The translations under genes and the position numbers were made by a program. Shown here in pieces: positions 36,278-46,535 of a stretch of DNA of 64,000 nt (the first letter of the stretch is position 1; each line of letters opens with the position of its first letter). Below the pieces are notes generated by a model, which was given only the letters and a program-made list of their open reading frames with translations, was not told the origin of the DNA and searched no databases. The stretch comes from an uncultured Ectothiorhodospiraceae bacterium (GTDB lineage Bacteria > Pseudomonadota > Gammaproteobacteria > UBA6429 > Thiohalophilaceae), in the NCBI GenBank assembly GCA_947259575.1, contig CAMYMU010000012.1, positions 62,001-126,000 on the forward strand, given 5' to 3'.

Positions 36278-37647
36278 TGCATTTACACATTCTTGGTATT
36301 TGCGGAACCTTCATGGGGGGTATTGCTCAACTTGCCGCAGCACAAGGTCATCGTGTCACGGGTTGTGATGAGAATGTTTATCCGCCAATGAGCACACAAC
36401 TTGAGTCAGCAGGCATAAAGTTATTTGAAGGCTATGATGTTTCCCAGTTTGATGATGTTCCAGACATAGTTGTCATAGGTAATGCGATGTCGCGCGGCAA
36501 TCCCGCGGTCGAGTATGTGTTAGAAAAAGGTTTGCCTTATACATCAGGACCGCAGTGGTTAGCCGAACATGTGTTACAAGACCGATGGGTGTTGGCCGCA
36601 TCAGGGACACATGGCAAGACGAGTACGGCAAGCATGCTGGCCTGGATGCTTGAATATAATAAGATGGCACCTGGATTCTTAATCGGTGGTGTACCTGCCA
36701 ATTTTGGACAGAGTGCCCGTCTGGGTGAAACACCGTTTTTTGTTGTCGAGGCAGATGAGTATGACACGGCTTTTTTTGATAAGCGTTCCAAGTTTGTTCA
36801 CTATCATCCGCGTACTCTTATTATGAACAATCTTGAGTTTGATCATGCAGACATCTTTACTGACCTCAAGGCTATTCAAACTCAGTTTCACCATCTCATT
36901 AGAACTGTGCCGGGAAATGGGCTGCTGATTTATCCCGAGAACGAAACAGCGATAAAGGAAGTACTTGCACAAGGTTTTTGGTCTGGCCAGCAGACTATTG
37001 GTGGGCAAACCACCGGGGACCAAGCCGATTGGTCTGTCGAATTAATTAATTCTGATGGTAGCGAGTTTAACGTCAGATTTAGGAATGAAACCCCTGTAAA
37101 AGTAAACTGGCACCTGTTAGGTGATCACAACGTGAGTAATGCAGTAGCAGCGATTGCGGCGGCGCATCATGTTGGTGTCTCGATTGAATATGCTGCAGAG
37201 AGTTTACAAGACTTTACGGGGATTAAGCGTCGTATGGAAATACGCGGCGTACCGAAGGGGATCACCGTCTATGATGATTTTGCTCATCACCCAACAGCGA
37301 TTAAAACAACATTGCAAGGACTACGTGAGCATGTAGGGGGTGCGCGCATTATTGCGGTACTAGAACCAAGATCAAATACCATGCGCATGGGAGTACATGC
37401 CACCGCTCTGGCAGATTCACTGGTGGCGGCTGATAAAGTCTTTGTCTTTGAACCGGCGCAGTTAGACTGGTCGATGCAAGAAGTCCTAAAGCTTATCGAG
37501 AAGAAACTAAGTGTTAGTAACCAAACATCAGCTATGATTAAACAGCTTCAAGCAGAATCTCAACAAGGTGATCATATTGTTATTATGAGTAATGGTGGTT
37601 TTGAGAATTTTCATCAACGCCTGGTCGATGCCATTGAGGCCAGCTAA
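36277..37647 (+). CDS. mpl: UDP-MurNAc:L-Ala-gamma-D-Glu-meso-DAP ligase (Mpl)
   Basis: ATG 36277 opens [14 protein letters not shown], the usual Mpl N-terminus; the upstream frame overlaps another gene. The 456-residue protein has the MurC/Mpl P-loop [28 protein letters not shown] and the [10 protein letters not shown] motif. It returns murein tripeptide to UDP-MurNAc in peptidoglycan recycling. It is coupled to the preceding membrane protein gene and is followed after eight bases by ubiX. Confidence 0.94.
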   Translation: MHLHILGICGTFMGGIAQLAAAQGHRVTGCDENVYPPMSTQLESAGIKLFEGYDVSQFDDVPDIVVIGNAMSRGNPAVEYVLEKGLPYTSGPQWLAEHVLQDRWVLAASGTHGKTSTASMLAWMLEYNKMAPGFLIGGVPANFGQSARLGETPFFVVEADEYDTAFFDKRSKFVHYHPRTLIMNNLEFDHADIFTDLKAIQTQFHHLIRTVPGNGLLIYPENETAIKEVLAQGFWSGQQTIGGQTTGDQADWSVELINSDGSEFNVRFRNETPVKVNWHLLGDHNVSNAVAAIAAAHHVGVSIEYAAESLQDFTGIKRRMEIRGVPKGITVYDDFAHHPTAIKTTLQGLREHVGGARIIAVLEPRSNTMRMGVHATALADSLVAADKVFVFEPAQLDWSMQEVLKLIEKKLSVSNQTSAMIKQLQAESQQGDHIVIMSNGGFENFHQRLVDAIEAS

Positions 37648-37655
37648 AACGAATT

Positions 37656-38276
37656 ATGAGTATTAATCAGAAACATATGATTCTTGCCTTTACCGGTGCA
37701 TCCGGTGCACTTTATGGTCTTCGCCTGCTCGAATGTCTGTTAGCCGCGGACAATAAAGTCGACCTGATATTTTCCAAGGCAGCTCAGATGGTATTTGCTA
37801 TGGAGACCGATCTTAAACTCCCTACACGTCCTTCCGAGTTAGCTCAGTTTTTTATTGAACGCTATCAAGCAAAACAAGATCAGGTAAGGGTATTTGGGCG
37901 TGAAGACTGGATGGCACCAATGGCCAGCGGCTCGCATACGGCAAAGAGCATGGTGGTATGCCCTTGCACCATGGGTACTCTGGCCGCGATTGCCCATGGC
38001 ATGAGTGATAACCTAATCGAACGCGCAGCCGATGTGATGATTAAAGAGGGTAGGCAGTTGGTACTGGTCCCAAGAGAAACGCCTTTTTCAGCTATTCACC
38101 TGGAAAACATGCAGAAACTGGCACAAATAGGCGTCACAATGTTGGCGGCCAACCCCGGTTTCTATTACAAACCAGAATCAGTTGATGATTTAGTTGATTT
38201 TGTTGTGGCGAGAATCTTGGATCAACTTCAAGTAGAACATGAACTTATGCCTCGCTGGGGCGAAGAGAAAGACTAA
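37656..38276 (+). CDS. ubiX: Flavin prenyltransferase UbiX
   Basis: The 206-residue protein has the family opening [16 protein letters not shown] and [34 protein letters not shown] and the [19 protein letters not shown] ending. It makes prenylated FMN for UbiD, serving ubiquinone synthesis. ubiD is not in the window. Confidence 0.95.
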   Translation: MSINQKHMILAFTGASGALYGLRLLECLLAADNKVDLIFSKAAQMVFAMETDLKLPTRPSELAQFFIERYQAKQDQVRVFGREDWMAPMASGSHTAKSMVVCPCTMGTLAAIAHGMSDNLIERAADVMIKEGRQLVLVPRETPFSAIHLENMQKLAQIGVTMLAANPGFYYKPESVDDLVDFVVARILDQLQVEHELMPRWGEEKD

Positions 38277-38449
38277 GGTCAGTTTTATATACCTTATTAC
38301 CTTGATCGGTTCGCAATCAGGGTCTAAAACTAAACTTACCTATTGAAAAAATGGCCCGTTGCGGGAAGATAGCATTTTAGCCCCATGCACGGAATTGTTT
38401 GGCCAGTTTGGTCGTATTAACTAGGTAGAATTTTTAGCAGCAGAAAATC

Positions 38450-39034
38450 ATGTCATTGCGCGTACCATTATTTCCCCTCAACACGGTCATGTTCCCGGGT
38501 GGTGTGTTGCCGCTTCGTATATTCGAACCACGTTATTTAGACATGGTCTCTGACTGTTTACAACATGATACAGAGATAGGCGTAATCCTGATCGAAGATG
38601 GAAATGAAATTGGTCAAGCTGCGCACACTTATCAAATCGGAACGCTCAGCACTATTTCATACTGGAATCGACGTAGCGATGGCCTGCTGGGCATCACCCT
38701 GCGAGGCTCAAGACGTTTTGAAATAGTCGACACCGAAGTACTAGCTGATCAGCTGATAATGGCCACCGTCGATATCCTGCCAGAGACCCCACGTTTAGAG
38801 ATACAACAGCAATACCAGGGTATGGCCAGCTTACTCAGAAAAATCTTCAGCCAACTTGAACCACCTTACACCACCATGCCTGCCCATTATGACGACCTCG
38901 AATGGATCAGCGCACGACTAGTTGAACTCCTGCCCATGCCATTGGATTTCAAACAAGAGTTATTAGAGCATGGAGATGTGTTCTTAAGACTTGAGCAGTT
39001 GAGTTCGTTGGTGCGGCAATCGGAAGTTGGTTAG
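38450..39034 (+). CDS. LON-protease substrate-binding-domain protein
   Basis: The 194-residue product contains only the LON N-terminal (PUA-like) domain: VPLFPLNTVMFPGGVLPLRIFEPRYLDM, read here in two pieces, then GVILIEDG and LRGSRRFEIV. The ATPase and protease domains of Lon are absent. Stand-alone versions are common in Gammaproteobacteria; role unknown. It lies just before the repeat element. Confidence 0.9.
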   Translation: MSLRVPLFPLNTVMFPGGVLPLRIFEPRYLDMVSDCLQHDTEIGVILIEDGNEIGQAAHTYQIGTLSTISYWNRRSDGLLGITLRGSRRFEIVDTEVLADQLIMATVDILPETPRLEIQQQYQGMASLLRKIFSQLEPPYTTMPAHYDDLEWISARLVELLPMPLDFKQELLEHGDVFLRLEQLSSLVRQSEVG

Positions 39035-39081
39035 TTTTATTGTTATCCCCTTGTTCAAGGGAATTCATTCTTTATGATTTT

Positions 39082-39636
39082 ATTCTTATTTCGTCCCACT
39101 AGGACGAGTCCCTTTCTTTTTGCTTGTCCAAAAAGAAAGAGACGAAAGAAAAAAGACACTCCGTCGCTGACTTTTCACTCGAATAAATTGGCAGTACTCA
39201 GTAAGGCTGCGCGATTCGGCTTCCTGCCTCAACGCGCAGGCTCGCCTTCCCTGGCTCGCCCCTGACGGGCCTTACTTGCGTTACAGCCAATTTCTTCTCG
39301 TAGCCAGCGCATGGAGGTCTTTGCTCACAACAAAGGTAGAGACAATTTCCTGGTTACTCACACTGTGCTTGCTCAGTGAAAAAACCCCTTGCGCTGCCGT
39401 GAGAGGCGTTTGGCTAAGCGCAAGTGAAACCCAACGGGGCGAGGCAGGACGCCGAGCCTTTGTGATGAGCCAGGGAGGGCGAATCATAAAGTTTCACTGA
39501 GTAAGCCAATAAGACTCGAATGATTGGCGAGTGCAGGGGAAGAGCTTCTTTGCCTACTTTCTTGTCGATACAAGAAAGTAGGTCGCCTCAGTGAGGCGAA
39601 AAAACTCAAATCCAGCGGGACGAAATAGAAATAAAT
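39082..39636. mobile_element. MITE-like repeat element with inverted ends and several hairpins
   Basis: The ends form an inverted repeat: TTATTTCGTCCC (39086-39097) and GGGACGAAATA (39617-39627). Just inside are an 11-bp stem (39112-39122 with 39129-39139), a 12-bp stem (39554-39565 with 39570-39581) and an 8-bp stem (39583-39590 with 39592-39599). Internal blocks recur in inverted form: CCTGCCTC near 39220 against GAGGCAGG near 39440, and CCCTGGCTCG near 39250 against GAGCCAGGGA near 39470. No transposase is encoded. The whole gap between the LON gene and hemL is this element. Confidence 0.6.
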
Positions 39637-39664
39637 AGCAAAGCGAAAAAGAAGCATAAAAAAT

Positions 39665-40945
39665 TTATAAAGTAGCAAAAACCTTCGCCGCTGCCGCTAT
39701 CGTATCTTCAATATCTTCATCAGTGTGCATGCTGGAGACAAAACCTGCCTCGTATGCAGAGGGTGCCATGTAAATGCCGTTATCTAACATGCCGTGGTAG
39801 AAGTTTTTGAATCGTTCAAGATTGCATTCACTGACTTGTGCGAAGTTTGTGATCTTTTCTTCTTCACTAAAGAACACGCCAAACATGCCACCGACCGTGT
39901 TGGTTGTCAGGGGGATGCCGGCTTTGTCTGCTTTTTCTTTTAGGCCTTGGGTCAGTTGTTGGGTTTTATCCGATAGTCGGCTATAGAAGTGGGGTTCACT
40001 TATGAGTTCAAGTGTTTTTAGTCCTGCGGCCATGGCGACGGGATTACCTGACAGTGTACCTGCTTGATAGATTGGACCGGTGGGGGCAATCTTTTCCATT
40101 ATTTCCAGTTTGCCGCCAAAGGCGCCGACGGGCATGCCGCCTCCGATAACCTTGCCGAGGGTGGTTAAGTCTGGTTTCACATCATAGAGTTGTTGTGCTC
40201 CGCCGAGGGCAACACGAAAGCCTGTCATGACTTCGTCAAAGATTAAGACGCTGCCATGTTGGTCGCAGACTTCTCGCAGTGCTTCAAGAAATCCTGGTAC
40301 GGGTGGTACACAGTTCATGTTACCTGCAATGGGCTCGACGATGATGCAGGCTATCTGATCGCCAATGCTCGCAAAGGTCTCACGTAACATGTCGATATCG
40401 TTGTATTGCAACGTTAAGGTATGTTGTGCTAAATCGGCGGGGACGCCTGGTGAAGTAGGTACACCTAACGTTAATGCACCGGACCCAGCTTTGACTAACA
40501 ATGAATCAGCATGTCCGTGATAGCAGCCTTCAAACTTGACGATCTTGTCACGTCCGGTATGGCCACGGGCAAGACGAATCGCACTCATGGTGGCTTCGGT
40601 ACCGGAGCTGACCATGCGCACTTGATCCATTGATGGCACAATCTCGCATACTTTCTCGGCCATTTTTATTTCAAGTTCAGTCGGTGCACCAAAGCTTAGA
40701 CCATTTTGCATGACGTTTTTGACAGCAGTGATTACCTCTGGGTGAACATGGCCAACAATGAGTGGGCCCCAGGATGCAACGTAGTCAATATACTGTTTAT
40801 CGTCTTCATCATATAAATAGGCACCTTGGCCACGTTTGAAGAATATGGGATCACCACCGACGCCTTTGAAGGCTCGAACCGGTGAGTTAACTCCACCAGG
40901 GATTTTAATTTTGGCTTGTTGAAATAATTCTTCTGATCGGCTCAT
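39665..40945 (-). CDS. hemL: Glutamate-1-semialdehyde 2,1-aminomutase
   Basis: The 426-residue protein is a complete GSA aminomutase: [17 protein letters not shown] at the start, [30 protein letters not shown] and the PLP-lysine segment [17 protein letters not shown]. It makes 5-aminolevulinate for haem by the C5 route. It lies after thiD and thiE on the same strand, an arrangement common in Gammaproteobacteria. The repeat element begins right after its stop. Confidence 0.96.
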   Translation of the reverse strand: MSRSEELFQQAKIKIPGGVNSPVRAFKGVGGDPIFFKRGQGAYLYDEDDKQYIDYVASWGPLIVGHVHPEVITAVKNVMQNGLSFGAPTELEIKMAEKVCEIVPSMDQVRMVSSGTEATMSAIRLARGHTGRDKIVKFEGCYHGHADSLLVKAGSGALTLGVPTSPGVPADLAQHTLTLQYNDIDMLRETFASIGDQIACIIVEPIAGNMNCVPPVPGFLEALREVCDQHGSVLIFDEVMTGFRVALGGAQQLYDVKPDLTTLGKVIGGGMPVGAFGGKLEIMEKIAPTGPIYQAGTLSGNPVAMAAGLKTLELISEPHFYSRLSDKTQQLTQGLKEKADKAGIPLTTNTVGGMFGVFFSEEEKITNFAQVSECNLERFKNFYHGMLDNGIYMAPSAYEAGFVSSMHTDEDIEDTIAAAAKVFATL

Positions 40946-41088
40946 AGTGCGTACCTGACTTTTCCTATTTACTAAGTGTCTGTGTTGTAGCTTGGTTGTG
41001 TCTTGCTAAGGCGGTGATCATAAACCATCTTGGCGCGTAATGGCGACTCTCTTCTGAGGCCGAATTGTTTAATAGGCCGGCAATGGTT

Positions 41089-41727
41089 TCAGTTTTCGAA
41101 TAACTTAGTGTAAGCCTTGGCGGCCTGTGTGACATTCCAGGTACCAAATACACCGTTGATAACCGCTAACATATGTGCCCCATTTTCGATGAGCTTGGGA
41201 GCATTCTCAGGAGTAATACCACCAATCGCACAAACCGGGATTGAGAGTTTATTGACCGCGTGTTGTAAAGTGTCCAGCGAGGCAGGGGGGGCAGATGGCT
41301 TGGAGCTTGAACCAAAGAATCGTCCCAGGGCGACGTAGTTGGCGCCGGCCTGTTCGGCTTCACGGGCCAGTTCAATATCGTTATGACAGGTTATGCCGAT
41401 AATTTTATCGTTACCAAGGCGTGCACGGGCCTCTTGAATATCCATATCTTCCTGACCAAGATGTACGCCATCGGCATTTACTTCAATGGCAATATCAACG
41501 TCGTCGTTAATTAATAACAGTGCATCAAGTTGCTTGCAGAGCCTGGCTAAGATCTCCGCCTCATACAGTCGCACCGCATGAGGGGATTGTTTGTTACGGT
41601 ATTGAATAATCCGTGCCCCCCCTGTTATTGCAAGCGCGACAAGCTTGTCGACTGACATAGAACGCTCAAGGCACATTGGGCGATCCGTAATGACATACAG
41701 ACCTTTCAGGTGATCAGTCTTGTTCAT
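41089..41727 (-). CDS. thiE: Thiamine-phosphate synthase
   Basis: I start at ATG 41727, one of two adjacent ATG codons; the longer frame runs back through thiD. The 212-residue barrel has LYVITDRPMC, IIQYRNKQ, LLINDDVDIAIEVNADGVHLGQ (in two parts) and the VCAIGGITPEN phosphate-binding loop. It joins HMP-PP and thiazole phosphate. The start overlaps the thiD stop by about 14 bases, so the two are co-translated. Confidence 0.93.
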   Translation of the reverse strand: MNKTDHLKGLYVITDRPMCLERSMSVDKLVALAITGGARIIQYRNKQSPHAVRLYEAEILARLCKQLDALLLINDDVDIAIEVNADGVHLGQEDMDIQEARARLGNDKIIGITCHNDIELAREAEQAGANYVALGRFFGSSSKPSAPPASLDTLQHAVNKLSIPVCAIGGITPENAPKLIENGAHMLAVINGVFGTWNVTQAAKAYTKLFEN

Positions 41728-42514
41728 CATCACGTGCCCAGAAAAAACGGTTAGGCATCCACTGTCCCTTGCCGAGTGGATAAGCTGCTTCCAGTGATTG
41801 CCAGGTGTAGTTTTGCGCCTCATTGATAGCAGTGAATGGCTCAAGCCCATGCGCAAGCAGACCAGCAATACTGGCTGCCAGGGTACAACCCGAGCCATGA
41901 TATTCATGTTCGAGACGTTCCCAGTGAAACGTCTCCATTACGCGGTGATTATTGTAAAGGGTGTTAATGACATCTTCGTCTTTTTCATGTGTGCCTGTAA
42001 TCAGTACAAACTCACAACCATCATCTTGTAAGGCACTTGCGCAGGCTGCCAGGGTATCGGCTGTTGGTGCAAGCTTGCGCGCCTCAATACTGTTTGGCGT
42101 AAGGATTGTAGTGAGAGGTAAGATCAGACTGTGCATGGCTTGAATGCTATCCTCATCAGCCAGCTCGTTGCCGCCACCTGCTGCCAGCACTGGGTCAAAC
42201 AGCACGGGGCAATCCGGGTAGTCGTTCAGAATACTGTGTACGGCCTCAATAACACTGGTATCACCGAGCATGCCTAGTTTAAATGCGCTCACTTCCATGT
42301 CTTCCAGAACAGCGCGTGCCTGTTCAACCAAAAGCATGGGATCGGTACACTCAAAACGAATAATATCCTGGGTGTTCTGTACAGTTTGTGCGGTTACGAT
42401 CGGAACAGGATGAGCGCCCATGCTTGAAATGGCTTCAATGTCGGCCTGGATGCCGGCACCACCGGTGGGGTCCAGTCCGGAAAAGCACATTACTACAGGA
42501 AGGGTCTGCGTCAT
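41714..42514 (-). CDS. thiD: Hydroxymethylpyrimidine/phosphomethylpyrimidine kinase
   Basis: The 266-residue ribokinase-like protein has SGLDPTGGAGIQADIEA at the start, DPVLAAGGG and the HGSGCTLAASIAGLLA anion hole with catalytic Asp position. It phosphorylates HMP to HMP-PP for thiamine. I searched the upstream 90 bases and saw no TPP riboswitch core. It leads a thiD-thiE-hemL set. Confidence 0.93.
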   Translation of the reverse strand: MTQTLPVVMCFSGLDPTGGAGIQADIEAISSMGAHPVPIVTAQTVQNTQDIIRFECTDPMLLVEQARAVLEDMEVSAFKLGMLGDTSVIEAVHSILNDYPDCPVLFDPVLAAGGGNELADEDSIQAMHSLILPLTTILTPNSIEARKLAPTADTLAACASALQDDGCEFVLITGTHEKDEDVINTLYNNHRVMETFHWERLEHEYHGSGCTLAASIAGLLAHGLEPFTAINEAQNYTWQSLEAAYPLGKGQWMPNRFFWARDDEQD

Positions 42515-42602
42515 TATTTAACTACTCTGATAAAAGCATTTTATTCAAGGAATGATAAAATCAAAAAGATATATCTAAAATTATAGACCACGCTACTCAC
42601 AC

Positions 42603-43019
42603 TTATGCTAAGTAATGGGCGGTTTCTTCGTTACTCATAATGCGCTGTTGTGTTAAACGCCAGATACCACCATCTTCTAACTCAAGCAGGCATTCAACAC
42701 CCTGCTGTTTTTTTGTGCCATCAGTGGCGATAATCGTTTCATGGGTGATAAACATAATACGTGAGTCAGTTGCGGCACGGATCTTAACTCCCTGATACTG
42801 AATATCGCTTATCAATTCAATTTCAAATTCATGCTTACACTGGTTTGACCAATCATCAAAGCCAATACTATCAAACCCCGGCACGCCGACCAGGTTAACT
42901 TTTTTCGAGATCAGATCCATATGCGCACTATGATCGCGTTCACTGGCGGTATCGACGATGGCAGTCAGCCAGTTTTTGATAATGGACTCAGCCTGGGCGG
43001 TTTCGGGTAACTCGGACAT
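42603..43019 (-). CDS. NTF2/SnoaL-like protein
   Basis: The 138-residue product fits a cone-shaped NTF2 fold: an N-terminal helix (AESIIKNWLTAIVD), then DHSAHMDLISKKVNLVGVPG and a beta-sheet that ends GGIWRLTQQRIM. It has no signal peptide. Function is unknown; SnoaL-like proteins range from isomerases to scaffold proteins. It is transcribed opposite to GDPD. Confidence 0.75.
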   Translation of the reverse strand: MSELPETAQAESIIKNWLTAIVDTASERDHSAHMDLISKKVNLVGVPGFDSIGFDDWSNQCKHEFEIELISDIQYQGVKIRAATDSRIMFITHETIIATDGTKKQQGVECLLELEDGGIWRLTQQRIMSNEETAHYLA

Positions 43020-43142
43020 AATGTCTCTCTTTGCGATGTGATAGTTAATGGGCTAATTTTACTTTTCTTTTACTCTTTAGCCACTAGACTTTATAGATAT
43101 TTATAATATTCAATTTTTAATTTTTAAAACTACAAGATAGTT

Positions 43143-43904
43143 ATGCCTTTATCGATTCCGCAACTGGTAGCCCATCGGGGCTATGCCCATAAATATCCTG
43201 AGAATACCTTGCTGGCTGTCCAGGCGGCGGTTGAGGCGGGTGCCCGCTTTATTGAATTCGATGTGTTGATGACCGCTGATCAAGTACCGGTATTATTTCA
43301 TGATCGGGATATGCAACGCATGTGTGGCGTGCCGGGTACTATTCATGAGCAAAGCTTAGCTCAGTTGCAGGCATTGCCAGTCTCTGAGCCAGAAAAGTTT
43401 GGGGACGCCTTTGCAGATATTAGCATTACGAGCCTGGAACAGGTGGTGTCATATTTAAAAACTGTACCGGAAGTAACAGTGTTTGTTGAACTCAAGCGCC
43501 AGGGCCTGGATGTGCATGGAATAGATCTATTCTTAGACAAAGTCTTATTGGCATTGAGCCCGATCAAGAAGCAAGTAGTGATAATTTCTTATTCATTGGA
43601 GGCATTGCTAGCAATCAAACAACGATCTGACTATCAATTGGGTGCTGTGTTTGATCGATGGGATGAAAGAAATAGTCCGCTCATTAAACAACTAAAACCC
43701 CATTATCTGTTTACGGACATAGATGACTTACCGGCAACGGGGCGGCTTGTTTGTCCGGAAAATCCAGATTGCCAACTGGCGGTGTATGAGTGTATCGATC
43801 CTGTAAAAGCGATCCAGGTACATCAGCAAGGTGTTGCGCTTGTAGAGACATTCCAGATAAAAGAAATGTTAACAGCACTGAATTACTTAAAGGATAAACC
43901 ATGA
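43143..43904 (+). CDS. Glycerophosphodiester phosphodiesterase (GDPD)
   Basis: The 253-residue cytoplasmic protein has the GDPD core: AHRGYAHKYPENTLLA with catalytic His, then EFDVLMTADQVPVLFHD with the metal-binding Glu and Asp and the second His, and VFVELK. It hydrolyses glycerophosphodiesters to glycerol 3-phosphate and an alcohol. Absence of a signal sequence fits the UgpQ type. Its stop overlaps the next start (ATGA), so it is coupled to the GlpD-like gene. Confidence 0.92.
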   Translation: MPLSIPQLVAHRGYAHKYPENTLLAVQAAVEAGARFIEFDVLMTADQVPVLFHDRDMQRMCGVPGTIHEQSLAQLQALPVSEPEKFGDAFADISITSLEQVVSYLKTVPEVTVFVELKRQGLDVHGIDLFLDKVLLALSPIKKQVVIISYSLEALLAIKQRSDYQLGAVFDRWDERNSPLIKQLKPHYLFTDIDDLPATGRLVCPENPDCQLAVYECIDPVKAIQVHQQGVALVETFQIKEMLTALNYLKDKP

Positions 43905-45094
43905 CAACACAGGTTGACATATGTGTCATCGGTGGCGGTATCCAGGGTGTAGGGGTAGCGCAAGCCGCTGCGGCTGCCGGTTATTCTGTTGTGTTGCTGG
44001 AAAAGTCAGGACTGGCCAATGCTACCTCAAGTCGTTCCTCCAAACTTATTCATGGTGGTCTACGTTATCTTGAATCGGCGCAATTTAGTTTGGTCGCGGA
44101 GTCGCTCTATGAGCGTGAGTTGCTGATTAAAAATGCCCCTGAGCTGGTCAAGCGAGTGCCTTTTTATATACCAATATATAAAGACACTAGCCGAAAATCC
44201 TGGAAGGTGTTCATCGGTCTGAGCCTATATGCCTTACTCGGGCGCCTAAAAGCCACGGCATGTTTTCGGCATATTGCTGAACAGGACTGGTCTTTATTGG
44301 ATGGTTTGTCTACTACAAAACTCAAAAGTGTTTATCAGTACACCGATGCTCAAACCGATGATGTCAAATTAACCCGTGCAGTGATGCACTCTGCGATGGA
44401 ATTGGGCGCTGAGTTAATTTGCCCAGCCAGTTTTGTCAGTGCTACCTATGATAACAAACGCTATAAAGTTGCCTATGAAATAGATAATCAAGTATTGGAA
44501 TTAAATTGTTCAGTTTTAGTGAATGCTAGTGGTCCCTGGATTAATACCGTTCAGAAAAATATCAGACCTAAAGGTACCAACGTCAATGTCAAAGAAATGC
44601 CGATTGAGTTAGTACAAGGTGCTCACCTGGTCATTAAGCAACCTGCACCAAAAGGCATTTATTACGTCGAGTCACCAAGCGATCGACGTGCGGTGTTTAT
44701 CATGCCCTGGTATGAACACACCCTGGTAGGTACTACAGAGACTCACTATGAGGGTGACCCTGATCAGATTACTCCAACTGAACATGAGATTGATTACCTG
44801 CAAAATATCGTTCGCTATTATTTCCCACGTTATGACACTGAAATACTGCATTCGTTTGCCGGCGCGCGCGTCCTGCCAAAAGGCGATGAGAGCATGTTTA
44901 ATCGGCCAAGGGATACCGTGTATTTCACCGACCCTCAATTACCGGGTTATGTCGCACTTATGGGTGGTAAGCTAACTGGTTATCGTGCAACTGCGCAAAA
45001 GGCGATGGAAAAAGTAAAACCCTATCTGTCAGAGAAAACACCTGTTGCCGATACACGTGAGCTTCGATTGAAGCCAGTCGACGAAACAGGCTAA
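43901..45094 (+). CDS. Short GlpD-like FAD-dependent glycerol-3-phosphate dehydrogenase
   Basis: The 397-residue protein has the FAD-binding GGGIQGVGVAQAAAAAGYSV at its N-terminus, the SSRSSKLIHGGLRYLE segment and the substrate region FAGARVLPKGDES. Classical GlpD is about 500 residues; this one stops soon after the FAD domain, lacking the C-terminal helical domain. It may be a naturally short form, since nothing frameshifted follows it. It is coupled to the GDPD gene that produces its likely substrate. Confidence 0.88.
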   Translation: MTTQVDICVIGGGIQGVGVAQAAAAAGYSVVLLEKSGLANATSSRSSKLIHGGLRYLESAQFSLVAESLYERELLIKNAPELVKRVPFYIPIYKDTSRKSWKVFIGLSLYALLGRLKATACFRHIAEQDWSLLDGLSTTKLKSVYQYTDAQTDDVKLTRAVMHSAMELGAELICPASFVSATYDNKRYKVAYEIDNQVLELNCSVLVNASGPWINTVQKNIRPKGTNVNVKEMPIELVQGAHLVIKQPAPKGIYYVESPSDRRAVFIMPWYEHTLVGTTETHYEGDPDQITPTEHEIDYLQNIVRYYFPRYDTEILHSFAGARVLPKGDESMFNRPRDTVYFTDPQLPGYVALMGGKLTGYRATAQKAMEKVKPYLSEKTPVADTRELRLKPVDETG

Positions 45095-45208
45095 AGTGTT
45101 TTAATTCCCCGTCTAATTAGTAGTCAGACTCTAAAGTTTGATGCTACATTGTAAGCTCTGAGTTTAATTGCGACCATCTTATTTTGTACTTTGTATGTGG
45201 AGAAGTCA

Positions 45209-45685
45209 GTGAATTATATTAAACAGACGTTGATGTTGGTTTTGTTTCTCGTTACTTTTAGTGTCTCAGCTGAAACGAAATTAACAACTGAGTCGGTGAC
45301 TCAAATGATAAATGAGATTCAAAAAACAGTCCTTGCACAAGATGCGGAAAAATTTGCTGCTTATTTTACGGATGACGCAAAAATAAATATAGAAATGCCT
45401 GCCAATATGGGAGGTGTTATGAATCTGGATAAACCGAAGTATATTAAGATGCTGAAACTGGGTTGGGCGATAAAAGATGTTGAATACACTTACGAAGTTA
45501 AAAATATCGAAATAAAAATATCAGCAAATGGAAAAAGCGCGACCGTTAAAGATTTAACATTGGAAACGATTAAAATGGGCGGGAAAATTATAGCCTCATC
45601 AAAATCTGAGGAAACCCTGAAGGTTATTGTTTCAGAAGGGGTACCAAAAGTTAAAAATTTATACGGCAAAGTTACTTTTTTATAA
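45209..45685 (+). CDS. Exported SnoaL/DUF4440-like protein
   Basis: I start at GTG 45209, preceded by GGAGA, in place of an upstream TTG. A signal peptide (about residues 1-22, ending VSAE) precedes an NTF2-like domain with TQMINEIQKTVLAQDAEKF and YFTDDAKINIEMPA. Such small exported proteins are of unknown role. It is the first gene after the glycerol-phosphate pair. Confidence 0.75.
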   Translation: MNYIKQTLMLVLFLVTFSVSAETKLTTESVTQMINEIQKTVLAQDAEKFAAYFTDDAKINIEMPANMGGVMNLDKPKYIKMLKLGWAIKDVEYTYEVKNIEIKISANGKSATVKDLTLETIKMGGKIIASSKSEETLKVIVSEGVPKVKNLYGKVTFL

Positions 45686-45807
45686 GCAAGCCAATGTTTT
45701 TTTTCAAGAATACACAGATGAAAAATTTATACTGGATTTTGTCGTTGTTGGTATAGTGCCACGGCCATGGTTAAAAACGAATTAAATATCGTTTCAGGAT
45801 GCTTTCT

Positions 45808-46239
45808 ATGAAAATTTATTATTTATTTATTGCTATGTTTTTATTGGTGGGCTGTTCTCAGTCCATTGATGTGCCGAAAGATAAATATGGCCTGCTTTTG
45901 AAAATGGGGAGAATTGAAAAAACTGTGTCAGGTCCAGCGACTATTGAGAAGGGCTTTATTTTTGAACAGGTTAAATTTATCAATAAAAAAGATACGCTAG
46001 AGTTGGCGCGAGGAAAGTTTGTTGTCCATTATTCAGTTACGGAACCAGAAAAGTATTACCAAAAGATTGGCAGTAGCTGTCAGTTTTATCGTCTAGTTGA
46101 AAAAGAACTGGCAAGATATGCTCTGGATGGCAAAGTCGCCAATACTCATGTGTTATTGTTTGAAATGATTGAAGGTATGGGACTGCCCATCGTGTTAGAT
46201 AAAGTTACCGATGTAGATGTTGAAATAATGGAACTCTAA
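45808..46239 (+). CDS. Lipoprotein with SPFH/Band-7-like segment
   Basis: ATG 45808 starts a lipoprotein signal with the lipobox LLVGC (Cys at residue 16), so the mature protein is lipid-anchored. The body KYGLLLKMGRIEKTVSGPAT and the KKDTLELARGKFVVHYSV strand resemble the first half of SPFH (prohibitin-like) domains, but the long helical part of HflC is missing. The match is moderate and the function unknown. It is followed by three more membrane or membrane-linked genes on the same strand. Confidence 0.65.
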   Translation: MKIYYLFIAMFLLVGCSQSIDVPKDKYGLLLKMGRIEKTVSGPATIEKGFIFEQVKFINKKDTLELARGKFVVHYSVTEPEKYYQKIGSSCQFYRLVEKELARYALDGKVANTHVLLFEMIEGMGLPIVLDKVTDVDVEIMEL

Positions 46240-46253
46240 TAAGGGGAAGCTTA

Positions 46254-46514
46254 ATGAGCGAAATCAAAGTCAATGCATATGGCATAATTAATTTCACCAA
46301 ACGGCAGTACCTGATTACGCAAGCCATTGTTTTTATCTTGCTTATGGCCGTGGTTCTGGTGTCGTACGTAAATGATTATCCTTCCTCGGATAACATTTTA
46401 TTGAAGTATTTAGCGTTAGGCAGCCTTATCATTATGGCGCTGGAAATTATTGAAACCTTATTCATGCTAAAAAAGTTCAAGGACAAGGCACGCGCGCAAG
46501 CAGAAGCTGAATAG
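46254..46514 (+). CDS. Two-helix membrane protein, unknown
   Basis: The 86-residue product has transmembrane helices at about 22-42 and 50-70 and a Lys/Ala-rich tail. An AAGGGGAAG site precedes the ATG by about six bases. It has no recognisable domain and lies 14 bases after the lipoprotein gene, so both are likely in one operon. Confidence 0.7.
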   Translation: MSEIKVNAYGIINFTKRQYLITQAIVFILLMAVVLVSYVNDYPSSDNILLKYLALGSLIIMALEIIETLFMLKKFKDKARAQAEAE

Positions 46515-46535
46515 ATGGCTGATTAGGTTAATGAA

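Noticed and set aside
39074-39678. Several 60-75-codon frames in the repeat element
   Set aside because: They are translations of hairpin and repeat sequence on both strands; none has a start site or domain.
40965-41153. 62-codon minus frame between hemL and thiE
   Set aside because: Overlaps the thiE end in another frame and shows no similarity or start site.
42515-42602. TPP riboswitch upstream of thiD
   Set aside because: The thi-box core is not present in this short leader.
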